A DNA stretch of 64,000 nucleotides from Hoyosella altamirensis (lineage in GTDB: Bacteria > Actinomycetota > Actinomycetes > Mycobacteriales > Mycobacteriaceae), in the NCBI RefSeq assembly GCF_014191505.1, contig NZ_JACHWS010000001.1, positions 1,721,439 through 1,785,438 on the forward strand, read 5' to 3'. Within the stretch, counting starts at the first letter, position 1. Each line of letters starts with the position of its first letter. The notes beneath the pieces are model-generated. The model did no database searches, was not told the DNA's origin, and was given only the letters and a program-made list of their open reading frames with translations. This document shows, piece by piece, positions 1-8,341 of this stretch. The position numbers were made by a program, and so were the translations under genes.

Positions 1-403
1 GGATTTCGACATACCTGAGCGCAGCATCACGGAACGCGTAGCTAGCCAGCGCACGCGCCGCCGCAGTGGCGATACCACGCCGCACATGACGCACGTGAGT
101 CCAGTAGCCAATTTCGACACCGTCGGGGTCGACGCGGCGATGCAGTCCCACAGCACCGACCACATTCGCCTTCTCGAACACGCCAAAGTGCTCGTCGCCG
201 CCGCTTCGTGCGATGTTCCGCCAGTAGGTGATCAGCTCTGCCCGCTGCTCAACCGTCATGGGTTCAGAATCAAACCAGGGCATCCACGGCCGCAAATGGT
301 CCGAACTCAGCGCGACGGCTTCCGCAAGCAGGTCAGCGTCGCCGGTCTCCCACCACCGGATTGTGTAGGGCCCCGCCTCGATAGGTTCCGGCTCACTTAC
401 CAC
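1..403 (-). CDS. GNAT-family N-acetyltransferase (RimJ/RimL-like), cut by window edge
   Basis: The minus strand reads as an open frame from a GTG at 403 to the window edge, giving about 134 residues. Visible landmarks are an N-terminal PYTIRWWETGDADLLAEAV segment, HLRPWMPW, FGVFEK followed by VVGAVGLHRR, and EIGYWTHVRHVRRGIATAAAR. The last is the acetyl-CoA pyrophosphate loop (R/Q-x-x-G-x-A type) of GNAT enzymes, and the HLRPWMPW stretch is typical of RimJ/RimL-like members. The start overlaps the stop of the upstream DUF1906 gene by 7 bp, suggesting coupling. The substrate cannot be told. The C-terminus lies outside the window. Confidence 0.85.
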   Translation of the reverse strand, partial: MVSEPEPIEAGPYTIRWWETGDADLLAEAVALSSDHLRPWMPWFDSEPMTVEQRAELITYWRNIARSGGDEHFGVFEKANVVGAVGLHRRVDPDGVEIGYWTHVRHVRRGIATAAARALASYAFRDAALRYVEI

Positions 404-1158
404 TGACCGTAATTTGCCTTGAGGATTCGGTTCCGGTCGATTCCGATGCCGTCGACCTTCAGTCGGTCGATCTCGAACTGATGGATGTGCGCAGCAGGAT
501 GCACCCTGCCTCCAGATCCCCAGTTGTGCATCCAGAAGAACGTTCCTAAGCCACGGCCACGCAAGAAATCGATCGTCGGGTAGTTCGCGTACACGCCAGT
601 ACGGCCCTTGCCAATAACGGATTCCCAGCCCCGAATGTAACCAGCCACAAGTTCGAGTTCACTTGACGTCGGGTTGTCATCGATTGCCGCGTAGATCGGC
701 ACATTCGATGGCCCTCCAGCCGCTTGATGCAGCGCGATTCCCTTGGCGGCGTGGGTGACTCCACCATTGAAGCCCGCGCGCCAGTCACTCGTCGCGCCCT
801 TGCCAAATTGATAGCAGGACACAATCACCAGGCCGTTCGCCTTCATATCGGCGACCTCGGCGGCGCGCATCGGCTTACCGAGCATCCAGGATTCGCGCCG
901 CTCCGACATGTACCGGATCACGCCGCGGTAGCCCGCATTCTTAATCGAACGTCCTGACGGGACGCCCGCGGAATAGTCGATCAGCGTCTGCCCCACGTCG
1001 TTTGAGTTCGGTGGCGGGCTCGGCTGCGGCGACGGCGGTGGTGTGCCGCCTGGACCCGGTGAGTTCATCAGATCGTCGAGCGAGCCGAGAAGACCCGGCG
1101 CGTTCAGCGCAAGGCCGCCCAGGGCGGCGTGCTGAATAAAAGATCGTCGGGTGGCCAT
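397..1158 (-). CDS. Tat-exported DUF1906 (Rv2525c-like glycoside-hydrolase-like) protein
   Basis: This 253-aa protein begins with MATRRSFIQHAALGGLALN, a twin-arginine signal (RRSF plus a hydrophobic stretch), so Tat export is predicted. A Pro-rich linker (about residues 33-52) leads into a DUF1906 domain: TLIDYSAGVPSGRSIK, RGVIRYMS, VIVSCYQFGKG, PIYAAIDDNP and GVYANYPTIDFL. DUF1906 has a TIM-barrel fold like GH25 lysozymes, and in M. tuberculosis the relative Rv2525c is Tat-secreted. A purine-rich GAGAGGACG sits just before the ATG. It is probably cell-wall associated. Whether it is an active hydrolase is unknown. Family assignment is confident, function is not. Confidence 0.88.
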   Translation of the reverse strand: MATRRSFIQHAALGGLALNAPGLLGSLDDLMNSPGPGGTPPPSPQPSPPPNSNDVGQTLIDYSAGVPSGRSIKNAGYRGVIRYMSERRESWMLGKPMRAAEVADMKANGLVIVSCYQFGKGATSDWRAGFNGGVTHAAKGIALHQAAGGPSNVPIYAAIDDNPTSSELELVAGYIRGWESVIGKGRTGVYANYPTIDFLRGRGLGTFFWMHNWGSGGRVHPAAHIHQFEIDRLKVDGIGIDRNRILKANYGQW

Positions 1159-1209
1159 AACGTCCTCTCGGTAGCGGGAGGCTAACGGTGCGTCGCTATA
1201 TTAACCACA

Positions 1210-1238
1210 TTGTTATCTTGAGTACGGAAGTATCTCAA
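1210..1238 (-). promoter_or_regulatory. candidate promoter with inverted repeat, upstream of the DUF1906 gene
   Basis: In an AT-rich stretch, the minus strand shows TTGAGA (1238-1233), a 17-bp spacer and TAACAA (1215-1210), a plausible -35/-10 pair. The -35 lies inside an inverted repeat TTGAG-N11-CTCAA (1218-1238) that could be an operator. The first codon of the DUF1906 gene is about 50 bp downstream. This is inference from the sequence pattern only. Confidence 0.35.
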
Positions 1239-1300
1239 AATTCTCAGAAATCACATTGGCCTCGCGTGTCACCTTGCGCGTCCACCGCGGCACCTCCTGG

Positions 1301-2410
1301 TTACTGGGCCGATAGCGAACCGCTGGACTCCATAAGGACGTCGAGAAAGCGGCCAACGACGTCAGAGAGCCCCGCGAAGTCAGCCGCGTCTGGTAGCGCG
1401 CCCCATCCTGGTGCCGGTTGTGGGAGGCCTGTCTTCGCTACCGGGATCCCGGCGGCGCGCGTCGCTTCCAGCCTGATGCCAGCCTGTTGCGCTCTTGTGT
1501 ACGGGCTGAGGAACCTGGCCAGATCCGTCTCTGTGGTCACCGTGCCCGCCACCCTAGTGCCAGTCGCGGCGAAGTTAGCAGCAGCACGTCTGACATGGCT
1601 CGGGGACGTCACGAGAATGATCTCCGAGATACTCTGCTGCTGAAGCAGTTCCGTTGTGTACTGCGCGTTCGTCACCGTCGACGTGGACCGCGTCTCCGTA
1701 GTGATACGTGATTCCTGCACACCGTGGGACAGTAGCCACGCTTTCATCGCGGCAGCCTCGGTAATTCCGTTCTTCGGAACGCCTCCGGTTACAAAGACCG
1801 GAATATCTGGCGTTGCCTGAGCCTGCCGCAACCCAATTTGAAGTCGATTCACGAGTTCCGCCGCCATAGTGCCGTCGTCGCGTAACCCATAACCGAGGAT
1901 CACGATTGCCGTCGGTGAAGATGCTGCCGCCACGGTCTGGGTCGATGGCACAATCTGTGCCGCGGCGTTAACGCCATCGATGACGTTGCGCGCGGTCAGC
2001 GCTGCGGCAGGGTTGATGTCGCTCAGCCTTCTGAGCGCCGCGTCGCGAGTCGCGGCGTCCTCTATCTGCTCTGACCAGATCGCCTGCAGCGCCAGCGCGT
2101 CAGCATCGCCGGACGTCATGGCCAGCATGCTCTTGAGGTCGGCGAGTCCGCCAGAAGCATCGTGCGCGGCGAACTTCACTTGCGCTCTGTTGTATAGACC
2201 AGCGGCATCCATCTCGGACGAGGCATGCGCTACGGTCGCCGAACGGTGAGGTGGAACGAGCGAAGTGGCCTGACCACCTAGTGCCGCACAGGCAACGACC
2301 GAGGCCGTCACCAGGCCAAGCTTGGCAACTCTAGTCACATAGGTCACAGGAGTCACGGTAGGTGCTGCGCGCCACAACATGCTTTCAGAGCGACGACGGA
2401 CCAATAACAA
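1301..2410 (-). CDS. DUF218 / YdcF-SanA-ElyC family envelope protein
   Basis: A 369-aa frame. The N-terminus has a hydrophobic segment (about residues 31-50, LGLVTASVVACAALGGQA) that anchors or exports it. After an Ala-rich helical region, the DUF218 domain starts near residue 167 with AIVILGYGL and continues through NRLQIGLRQA, PVFVTGG, EAAAMKAWLLSHGV, STSTVTNAQYT and LVTSPSHVRRA. These are hallmarks of YdcF/SanA/ElyC proteins linked to envelope barrier function. The longest start is a TTG at 2410, directly after the cobK stop. The ATG at 2380 is a good alternative. It lies downstream of cobLMK on the same strand, but a role in cobalamin synthesis is not implied. Confidence 0.8.
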   Translation of the reverse strand: MLLVRRRSESMLWRAAPTVTPVTYVTRVAKLGLVTASVVACAALGGQATSLVPPHRSATVAHASSEMDAAGLYNRAQVKFAAHDASGGLADLKSMLAMTSGDADALALQAIWSEQIEDAATRDAALRRLSDINPAAALTARNVIDGVNAAAQIVPSTQTVAAASSPTAIVILGYGLRDDGTMAAELVNRLQIGLRQAQATPDIPVFVTGGVPKNGITEAAAMKAWLLSHGVQESRITTETRSTSTVTNAQYTTELLQQQSISEIILVTSPSHVRRAAANFAATGTRVAGTVTTETDLARFLSPYTRAQQAGIRLEATRAAGIPVAKTGLPQPAPGWGALPDAADFAGLSDVVGRFLDVLMESSGSLSAQ

Positions 2411-3148
2411 TCAGCAGATTTCGCGTGAGACGGCTTTCACCCAGCGCACGGCCGCACGCGTGGAAGAAACCGCGGCCGTTCCGAGGGGCAAGGCGGGCCG
2501 CCGCACCATCACAACAGGGATGCCAAGCTCGCGCGCGGCAGCAAGTTTCGCGTATGTCTGCTCACCACCGCTGTTCTTGGTCACCAGTACACCGATGCAA
2601 AAGTGCTCCATCAGCGCACGCTCTTCGCTGGTACGAAACGGCCCCCGCTGGGTGATGAGGTGCCACCCGCCAGGAAGTTCCCACCCGGGCGGATCGATCA
2701 CCCGCGCGACCACTGAACGTAAGGCCGTGAATGACCGCATCTCCTGCCGCCCAATGGTGAGGAATACCGGCTGACCGAACCGGGCCGCCAGCGCGCACGC
2801 GTCGTCCATGGTGTCCGCGGCTTCCCAAGTGTCTTCACGCCCAGGCAGCCAGGGCGGCCGGTGCACCACCAGTAGTGGTGTCCGCGCTACCCGGGCCGCT
2901 GCAACCGCGTTGGTAGTGATCCCCTGTGCAAACGGATGCGTTGCGTCTAGCACCGCACCGATGCGCTGCTCGCGCAGCCAAGCCGTCAGACCCTCCGCAC
3001 CGCCGAATCCGCCGATCCGCACTTTCCCGTCCGGCAAGACTGGATCTGCCAGTCGGCCAGCCAGCGACGACACCACCTCGTGCTCTTCCTGAAGCCGTCG
3101 CGCCAGGGCCCTGGCTTCCCCAGTCCCGCCCAGGATCAGCACCCGCAT
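2411..3148 (-). CDS. cobK: precorrin-6A reductase CobK/CbiJ
   Basis: A 245-aa enzyme that reduces precorrin-6A to precorrin-6B (NADPH) in the aerobic cobalamin route. It opens with MRVLILGGTGEARALARRL, the nucleotide-binding loop of the family. Other family features are GAVLDATHPFA, RPPWLPG, PVFLTIGRQEM, ITQRGPF, LVTKNSGG with YAKLAAARELG, and VVMVRRP. Length is normal for CobK. Its ATG shares one base with the cobM stop (TGATG), so the two are translationally coupled. The gene order cobL-cobM-cobK matches M. tuberculosis Rv2072c-Rv2070c. Confidence 0.95.
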   Translation of the reverse strand: MRVLILGGTGEARALARRLQEEHEVVSSLAGRLADPVLPDGKVRIGGFGGAEGLTAWLREQRIGAVLDATHPFAQGITTNAVAAARVARTPLLVVHRPPWLPGREDTWEAADTMDDACALAARFGQPVFLTIGRQEMRSFTALRSVVARVIDPPGWELPGGWHLITQRGPFRTSEERALMEHFCIGVLVTKNSGGEQTYAKLAAARELGIPVVMVRRPALPLGTAAVSSTRAAVRWVKAVSREIC

Positions 3149-3897
3149 CAGTGCGTTGTCCGCGTCCGAGCCACTGAGTACAGGTAACTGTCCGGAAAGC
3201 CCTCGGCTGCGAGCACTCGGCCGACGATAATTACCGCGGTTCGCCGGATCTCCTGTGCGTGCACAGCTTCAGCAATCGTGCCGAGGGTCCCACGGACGAT
3301 TTTCTCGTCCGGCCGGCTCGCGAACGCAACCACCGCCACGGGACAGTCTGGGCCATACGACGGGAGCAGTTCCGACACGACCCGGTCGATGTGACCGACC
3401 GCGAGGTGCAGCACGAGCGTGGTGCGCGTCTGCGCGAGGTGCCGCAGCTCTTCACCCGGAGGCATCGCGGTCGCGTCGACCGCGATGCGTGACAGGATTA
3501 CAGTCTGTCCCACCCCGGGGACGGTGAGTTCGCGGCCAAGCGCGGCTGCCGCGGCTGCGAATGCCGGTACGCCGGGGACGATTTCGTAGTCAACACCGGC
3601 CTGTTCAAGCCGACGGACTTGCTCCGCGACGGCGCTGTAGATCGACGGGTCACCGGAATGTACGCGCGCCACATTGTGGCCATCGCGGTCTGCAGCGATG
3701 ATGCGCTCCACAATGTCGGGCAGACTCATTCGGGCGGTATTGACCTTCACGGCGTTCTCCGGGCAAAGGTCAAGAAGCTCCGCCGGGACGAGGGATCCCG
3801 CGTACAAGCAGACCGCAGACTCCGCGATGCGGCGCTGGCCGCGCACGGTGATGAGATCTGCGGCGCCGGGTCCGGCACCGATGAAATACACCGTCAT
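3148..3897 (-). CDS. cobM: precorrin-4 C11-methyltransferase
   Basis: A 249-aa SAM-dependent tetrapyrrole methylase that methylates C-11 of precorrin-4 to give precorrin-5. The N-terminus MTVYFIGAGPGAADLITVRG contains the GAGPGDxxLxT-type loop. VHSGDPSIYSA and YEIVPGVPAFAAAAAALGREL are the SAM/substrate motifs that distinguish CobM/CbiF, and TLVLHLAV and the C-terminal TAVIIVGRVL also fit. Its start overlaps the cobL stop by 4 bp (ATGA) and its stop overlaps the cobK start. It acts in the cytoplasm. Confidence 0.95.
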   Translation of the reverse strand: MTVYFIGAGPGAADLITVRGQRRIAESAVCLYAGSLVPAELLDLCPENAVKVNTARMSLPDIVERIIAADRDGHNVARVHSGDPSIYSAVAEQVRRLEQAGVDYEIVPGVPAFAAAAAALGRELTVPGVGQTVILSRIAVDATAMPPGEELRHLAQTRTTLVLHLAVGHIDRVVSELLPSYGPDCPVAVVAFASRPDEKIVRGTLGTIAEAVHAQEIRRTAVIIVGRVLAAEGFPDSYLYSVARTRTTH

Positions 3898-5108
3898 GGT
3901 TTAGTTCCTATCCATTGTGTACCCGGCAGCTGTGGACGCCAGGCGGTGAATTCGCCGAGCGGAGCAGCACGGTACACCTGCAGTTTCCGCATTGATCCGC
4001 CACAGCGTGAAAACCAGTCGAGGAGCAGCGCCTCTGACTGCGCTGTGACCGCGTTGACCACCATTCTGCCGCCTGGTGAAAGACGACTCCAGCAGGCGTC
4101 GAGCAGGCCATCTTGTGTCACCCCGCCGCCTACCATGATCGCGTCAGGTGCAGCCACTCGCGGTGCCAGTCCGCTGAAACTCTGTGGTGCGGCTGCGGCG
4201 ATCACCAGACCTGGGACACCGAGTTGCTCTGCGTTGCGTTTGATCCGCGGCACCCGGTCAGCGTCAGCTTCGAAGGCTACCGCGCGGCACAGTGGGTGCG
4301 ACCGCATCCACTCGATCGCGATGCTTCCGGACCCCGCGCCGACGTCCCACAGCAGTTCGCCCGGAGCGGGTGCGAGTGCCGACAGCGTGAGCGCACGCAT
4401 TTCCTGCTTCGTCAGCTGGCCGTCGTCCCCGTAAACCGCATCGGGCAGCCCTGGGACGCGCGTAAGCCGTGCTGACACCGTCCCTGCAACCTCAATCGCG
4501 ACGACGTTGAGGCTGTGGCCCGCGCCATAAGACCACAGCTGCGCTGTACCTTCCACGACATGCTCGTCAGGCCCGCCGAGCCGCTCGAGCACTGTCACCA
4601 AGGAAGAGCCGTATCCGTGGCCGCTGAGGAGCTTTGCCACCTCAGCCGGCGTGTGTTCATTCTCGCTCAGAACGAGCAGCTTCCGGCCCTGCGTCAATTC
4701 GGGCACGAGGCTCGAAACATCGCGGTTGACCAGGCTCACCACCGGGATTTCGTGCAACGGCCAGCCCAGACGCGCGCACGCAAGGGATGCCGACGACACA
4801 TGCGGAACAACATTCAGGCCGTCGCGCCCAGCGATCCGTGCCAGTGTCACTCCGATGCCGTGGAACATCGGGTCCCCACTCGCGAGCACACACAGGCCCG
4901 AGTCCCGATGCGCGTGAATCAGACCTGGCAGCGCAGGCATGAGCGGTGAGGGCCACGCGATACGTTCCTGCCCCAAGTCCGGCACGAGCGCGAGCTGGCG
5001 GCAAGACCCCATCAATACCCGAGCTTGCCCGATCGTGTCACGCGCTTTGGCCGACAATCCTGCCCAGCCGTCAGCTCCGATACCGACGACGGCAATCTGC
5101 TTGGTCAT
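3894..5108 (-). CDS. cobL: precorrin-6Y C5,15-methyltransferase (decarboxylating)
   Basis: A 404-aa fusion of two methylases. The N-terminal half (about residues 1-200) is a CbiE-like C5-methyltransferase starting MTKQIAVVGIGADGWAGLS, with VLASGDPMFHGIG. The C-terminal half is a CbiT-like C15-methyltransferase/decarboxylase with LLWDVGAGSGSIAIEWMR and MVGGGVTQDGLLDACW. It converts precorrin-6B to precorrin-8. The frame is open 26 codons further upstream, but the ATG at 5108 forms a 4-bp ATGA overlap with the upstream SDR stop and begins the conserved sequence, so it was chosen. Confidence 0.95.
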   Translation of the reverse strand: MTKQIAVVGIGADGWAGLSAKARDTIGQARVLMGSCRQLALVPDLGQERIAWPSPLMPALPGLIHAHRDSGLCVLASGDPMFHGIGVTLARIAGRDGLNVVPHVSSASLACARLGWPLHEIPVVSLVNRDVSSLVPELTQGRKLLVLSENEHTPAEVAKLLSGHGYGSSLVTVLERLGGPDEHVVEGTAQLWSYGAGHSLNVVAIEVAGTVSARLTRVPGLPDAVYGDDGQLTKQEMRALTLSALAPAPGELLWDVGAGSGSIAIEWMRSHPLCRAVAFEADADRVPRIKRNAEQLGVPGLVIAAAAPQSFSGLAPRVAAPDAIMVGGGVTQDGLLDACWSRLSPGGRMVVNAVTAQSEALLLDWFSRCGGSMRKLQVYRAAPLGEFTAWRPQLPGTQWIGTKP

Positions 5109-5890
5109 CGGGGCATTCTCCGCCAGATCGGCTGGGGCACATATCGCAACACGGCGAACAGCAAGCGCAGCGCGTTTGGCACCCATACGCGTCCACGGCG
5201 ACGCAGAAGCGACTTGTGGACCGCGTCGGCAACCTGTGGTGGTGTGCTCGACAACGGCGCCGGATCCATTCCTTCTGTCATCCGCCCGATCACGAATCCC
5301 GGACGCACCAGCAGCAAATGAATACCGCTCCCGTGGAGAGCATCACCGAGCCCGCTCGCGAAGGCGTCGAGCCCCGCTTTCGCTGAACCGTAAACATAGT
5401 TGGCGCGGCGCGCACGGATGCCCGCAACTGAGGAGAAGACGACGATGTGGCCGCTTCTCTGGGCGCGGAGAACCGTCGCAAGGTGAGTTAGCAGACTGAT
5501 CTGCGCCACATAGTCGGTGTGCACAATCTGGACGGCATGTTCCGCATCCGCTTCGGCCCGCCCCTGGTCACCCAGGATCCCGAACGCCAGCACCGCCACC
5601 CCGATCGGACCTGCTTCAGCAACGATCTGATTGAGCACCTCCCCATGACGGGAGAGGTCATCTGCATCGAAATCTATGGTGATAACGCGCTCAGCACCCG
5701 CCGTCCGCACCTGGCCGGCCTCTTCCGCAAGATGAGCACCCTCCGCGCGGGCACGCGCGGCGAGGACCACGGTGCGGCCTGGCGCCAGCCGTGCAGCGAC
5801 TTCCATTCCGATTTCACTGCGGCCCCCGAAGATCACCACTGCACCGGGATCCAGTGCTCGGTGCCGCCGCTTCACCTGCGAGATAGTCAC
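5105..5890 (-). CDS. short-chain dehydrogenase, DprE2-like (Rv2073c-type)
   Basis: A 261-aa SDR. It shows GAVVIFGGRSEIGMEVAARL (NAD(P)-binding glycine loop), TIDFDADD, VAVLAFGILGD, VFSSVAG with the catalytic Ser, YVYGSAKAGLDAF (YxxxK) and LLLVRPGFV. The sequence resembles the arabinose epimerase subunit DprE2 but sits in front of cobL, as the SDR Rv2073c does in M. tuberculosis. The GTG at 5890 was chosen because longer starts would run into the divergent gene starting at 5922. The substrate is unknown. The 4-bp overlap with cobL suggests co-expression with cobalamin genes, but no precorrin step needs it. Confidence 0.85.
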   Translation of the reverse strand: MTISQVKRRHRALDPGAVVIFGGRSEIGMEVAARLAPGRTVVLAARARAEGAHLAEEAGQVRTAGAERVITIDFDADDLSRHGEVLNQIVAEAGPIGVAVLAFGILGDQGRAEADAEHAVQIVHTDYVAQISLLTHLATVLRAQRSGHIVVFSSVAGIRARRANYVYGSAKAGLDAFASGLGDALHGSGIHLLLVRPGFVIGRMTEGMDPAPLSSTPPQVADAVHKSLLRRRGRVWVPNALRLLFAVLRYVPQPIWRRMPR

Positions 5891-5921
5891 GTCTCTAGTG
5901 TGCTCGACTACCGTGGGCGGC

Positions 5922-6386
5922 ATGGCACACACCCCTGCTGACCTCAATTCAGAGGCACTCGATTTCCTGACCGAACGTCACCTCGGGTCGCTGACGACAC
6001 TGCGATCGAATGGGTTGCCGCACGTCGTGGCGGTCGGTTTCACGTGGGACCAAGACGCGGGGATCGCTCGGGTGATTACGAGTGACGGCAGCCAGAAGGT
6101 GCGCAACGCCGAGCGCACCGGTTACGCGACCGTATTCCAGGTTGAGCGCGCGCGCTGGCTCGCCCTGGAGGGTCCCGCTGTCGTCCGCCGCGAGCCAGAG
6201 GCTGTCCGAGTCGCTGAGAACCGCTACGCGTACCGCTATCGTCAGCCTCGCGTCAATCCGAAGCGCGTCGTCATAGAGATCTCCGTGTCCCGAATCCTGG
6301 GTTCCCGCTCACTTTTCGGCGAGACCGGGGACTCACTCGGCGGTTCAGCTTTCGTTTCCGGCCGCACGGACCGACGCAGCGAATGA
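5922..6386 (+). CDS. split beta-barrel FMN/F420-dependent reductase, Rv2074-like
   Basis: A 154-aa PNPOx-fold protein. Landmarks are DFLTERHLGSLTTLRSNGLPH, VAVGFTWD, ARVITSDGSQKVRNAER, GYATVFQVERARWLALEG, and a C-terminal RYRQPRVNPKRVVIEI. It matches the layout of M. tuberculosis Rv2074, reported as an F420H2-dependent biliverdin reductase, and it is divergent from the SDR-cobL operon just as Rv2074 is. The ATG at 5922 is preceded by GTGGGCGGC. Its last 42 bp overlap the 3' end of the convergent DsbA-like gene. The cofactor is inferred from the family. Confidence 0.85.
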   Translation: MAHTPADLNSEALDFLTERHLGSLTTLRSNGLPHVVAVGFTWDQDAGIARVITSDGSQKVRNAERTGYATVFQVERARWLALEGPAVVRREPEAVRVAENRYAYRYRQPRVNPKRVVIEISVSRILGSRSLFGETGDSLGGSAFVSGRTDRRSE

Positions 6387-7112
6387 GTCCGGACCCACCG
6401 GCCTGTACCGCTCACCGTTGATCAGGACTACGGGCAGTTCGGCGGGCTCATCTGCGGTCCAGCGCTCGGTAGTTCCGTGGATGTGTTCCGCGAAACGGAG
6501 TTCGCGCACACAATTTTCGACTGCGTGCGATGCGCCGTACACATGCGCGGTTTCGATGAGCGTCGCGTCGTCCCGAAAAAGATCGGCGTCCTCCACGAGT
6601 TGTTCGTACAGCCCCGCCCGGAACGCTGGCCAGTTGGCGATGTCATCACCGGCCACACAGAGTGCCGAGTTCGCAATACGGAGTGAGGCAGACTGATCTG
6701 TCCCGGCAGGAGGGGCGACGGCAACGAACTCCAGGATGGCGTCGCCTCGTTCCGATAGTTCGCGCAGCACAGGGCCGTAGCCTAGTGCGAAATCCTGACA
6801 ACCCTCACACAGGAAATCCTCGACGATCGTCACAACCGGGTGGCTGGCTGGAACTGCGTGACCAAGGGGGATGCGCACCGCGCCGTCCGCTGTACCGGGC
6901 GGTGGGGATTCGTCTTCCAGCGACGGCGTAGGGTGCGGGGTGCCCACAGCGGATCCTGGCTCCCCGACTGTCTCGTCACCGCGCGAGAAAATGATGATCA
7001 CCGTGATGGCCGCGAGAGCAAGAGCGGCCAGCGCCCCGAATCGCATCAGCCGCGAATAGCGTGGCTGCTCGTTTCCAGCCACATCCTGCTCCTTGCTTTC
7101 CTGGGCGGGCAT
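6345..7112 (-). CDS. membrane-anchored DsbA-like thioredoxin-fold protein
   Basis: A 255-aa protein with a cytoplasmic N-terminus, one membrane segment (about residues 23-43, rich in A/L/I), a Pro-rich linker and a thioredoxin-like domain. HPVVTIVEDFLCEGCQDFA carries the redox motif C102-E-G-C105, and ELPVVLINGERY looks like the cis-Pro loop. It probably oxidises or isomerises disulfides in exported proteins. Its 3' end overlaps the opposing Rv2074-like gene by 42 bp. Its start lies 2 bp after the end of the peptidase gene, so the two are probably one transcript. Confidence 0.85.
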   Translation of the reverse strand: MPAQESKEQDVAGNEQPRYSRLMRFGALAALALAAITVIIIFSRGDETVGEPGSAVGTPHPTPSLEDESPPPGTADGAVRIPLGHAVPASHPVVTIVEDFLCEGCQDFALGYGPVLRELSERGDAILEFVAVAPPAGTDQSASLRIANSALCVAGDDIANWPAFRAGLYEQLVEDADLFRDDATLIETAHVYGASHAVENCVRELRFAEHIHGTTERWTADEPAELPVVLINGERYRPVGPDSFAASVRAAGNES

Positions 7113-7114
7113 CG

Positions 7115-8248
7115 TTACGGCAGCACTGTCAATCCGTGTGGCTGGTTGTTGAGCGTGACGGCGCCGTCGTCTGAGACCACCACAATGTCTTCAATTCGTG
7201 CTCCCCATTTGCCCGGCAGATAAACCCCCGGTTCCACACTAAAGGCCATTCCAGCCCGTAATGTCTGATTGCTGCCGGAAAGAATATACGGCTCTTCATG
7301 GACCGACAAGCCAATCCCGTGGCCGGTGCGGTGCACGAAGTAGTCGGACAGACCGTGGGCAGCCAGGTGGTCGCGCGCTGCGGCGTCGATATCGCCCGCC
7401 GTCGCGCCGGGCCGGACCGCGGCCACAGCGGCACGCTGCGCTTCCTCGAGAATCCCGATTTTTTCGGTGGCTTCGTTGTTCGGCTCGCCAACGCTGTACG
7501 TCCGTGTGCAGTCCGAAAAGTAGCCCACAGGTACCGGACCGCCAATATCGACGACAACGACATCGCCGCGTTCGATGACGCGACTCGACACCTCATGGTG
7601 CGGGTCAGCCCCATTCGGCCCTGACCCCACAATCACAAACGCTGCCTCCGTATGACCTTCCTCGACGATCGCGGCGGAAATATCAGCTGCGACGGCCGCT
7701 TCGGTGCGCCCAGCTATCAGGATCTCCGGAATTCTGGCGTGGACGCGGTCGATTGCCTCTCCTGCGGCACGAAGGGCCGCGATTTCCGCGTCGTCTTTGA
7801 TCATCCGAAGTTCCCGCAGCACCGGTGTCGCCAGCTCCACTGGGTGCGAGGACTGCGCGCTGAGCGGAACGAGATGCAATGCGGGCATTGCATCTGCGAC
7901 CGCGACACGGCCATTGTTGCCAATGGTCTGGCCGACGAGCCGGTATGGATCGTCTCCGTCGACCCAGGGCCGCATCTCAATACCCAGTTCATCGATTGGT
8001 GAGCCGCGCAGCGCGGCCACTTCCAGCCGCGGAACGACGATGACAGGGTCACGGTCCGCCGGTAACACCAAACAGGTGAGTCGTTCGAACGATGTCATCC
8101 GTGATCCCGCGAGATACTGCAGGTCAGGGCCGGGAGTGATCAGTATGCCCGCGAGGCCAGCTGCAGCCGCTTGGTGCTGCGCCCTGCGCAGCCGCTCGGC
8201 ATACACCTCCGAAGGGAAAGCGCTGGGGGCGCCGGTGGTGTCGCTCAT
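7115..8248 (-). CDS. pepE: M24 family metallopeptidase (Xaa-Pro dipeptidase type, Rv2089c PepE-like)
   Basis: A 377-aa creatinase/prolidase-fold protein. The N-terminal domain has [15 protein letters not shown]. The M24 catalytic domain carries the dinuclear metal ligands: [18 protein letters not shown] (two Asp), [17 protein letters not shown] (His), [19 protein letters not shown] (two Glu). The frame is open far upstream, but the ATG at 8248 starts the conserved sequence and precedes the divergent exonuclease gene. The pair pepE / 5'-3' exonuclease is also divergent in M. tuberculosis (Rv2089c/Rv2090). It likely cleaves Xaa-Pro dipeptides. Confidence 0.92.
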   Translation of the reverse strand: MSDTTGAPSAFPSEVYAERLRRAQHQAAAAGLAGILITPGPDLQYLAGSRMTSFERLTCLVLPADRDPVIVVPRLEVAALRGSPIDELGIEMRPWVDGDDPYRLVGQTIGNNGRVAVADAMPALHLVPLSAQSSHPVELATPVLRELRMIKDDAEIAALRAAGEAIDRVHARIPEILIAGRTEAAVAADISAAIVEEGHTEAAFVIVGSGPNGADPHHEVSSRVIERGDVVVVDIGGPVPVGYFSDCTRTYSVGEPNNEATEKIGILEEAQRAAVAAVRPGATAGDIDAAARDHLAAHGLSDYFVHRTGHGIGLSVHEEPYILSGSNQTLRAGMAFSVEPGVYLPGKWGARIEDIVVVSDDGAVTLNNQPHGLTVLP

Positions 8249-8341
8249 GCGTGCCAGCCTAGCCTTCCCGACCGGCAGCTTCGGTGCCTGTGGACGCACC
8301 GGACACGCAAAGAATCTTGTTCCCTGGCAAGATACGTGGAC

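Noticed and set aside
3619..4434. 271-codon plus-strand frame over cobM and cobL
   Set aside because: Shadow of two well-supported cobalamin genes; low-complexity Arg/Ser-rich protein.
5891..5921. possible cobalamin riboswitch ahead of the SDR-cobLMK operon
   Set aside because: Only 31 bp separate the divergent starts, too short for the riboswitch fold, and no B12-box-like sequence was seen.
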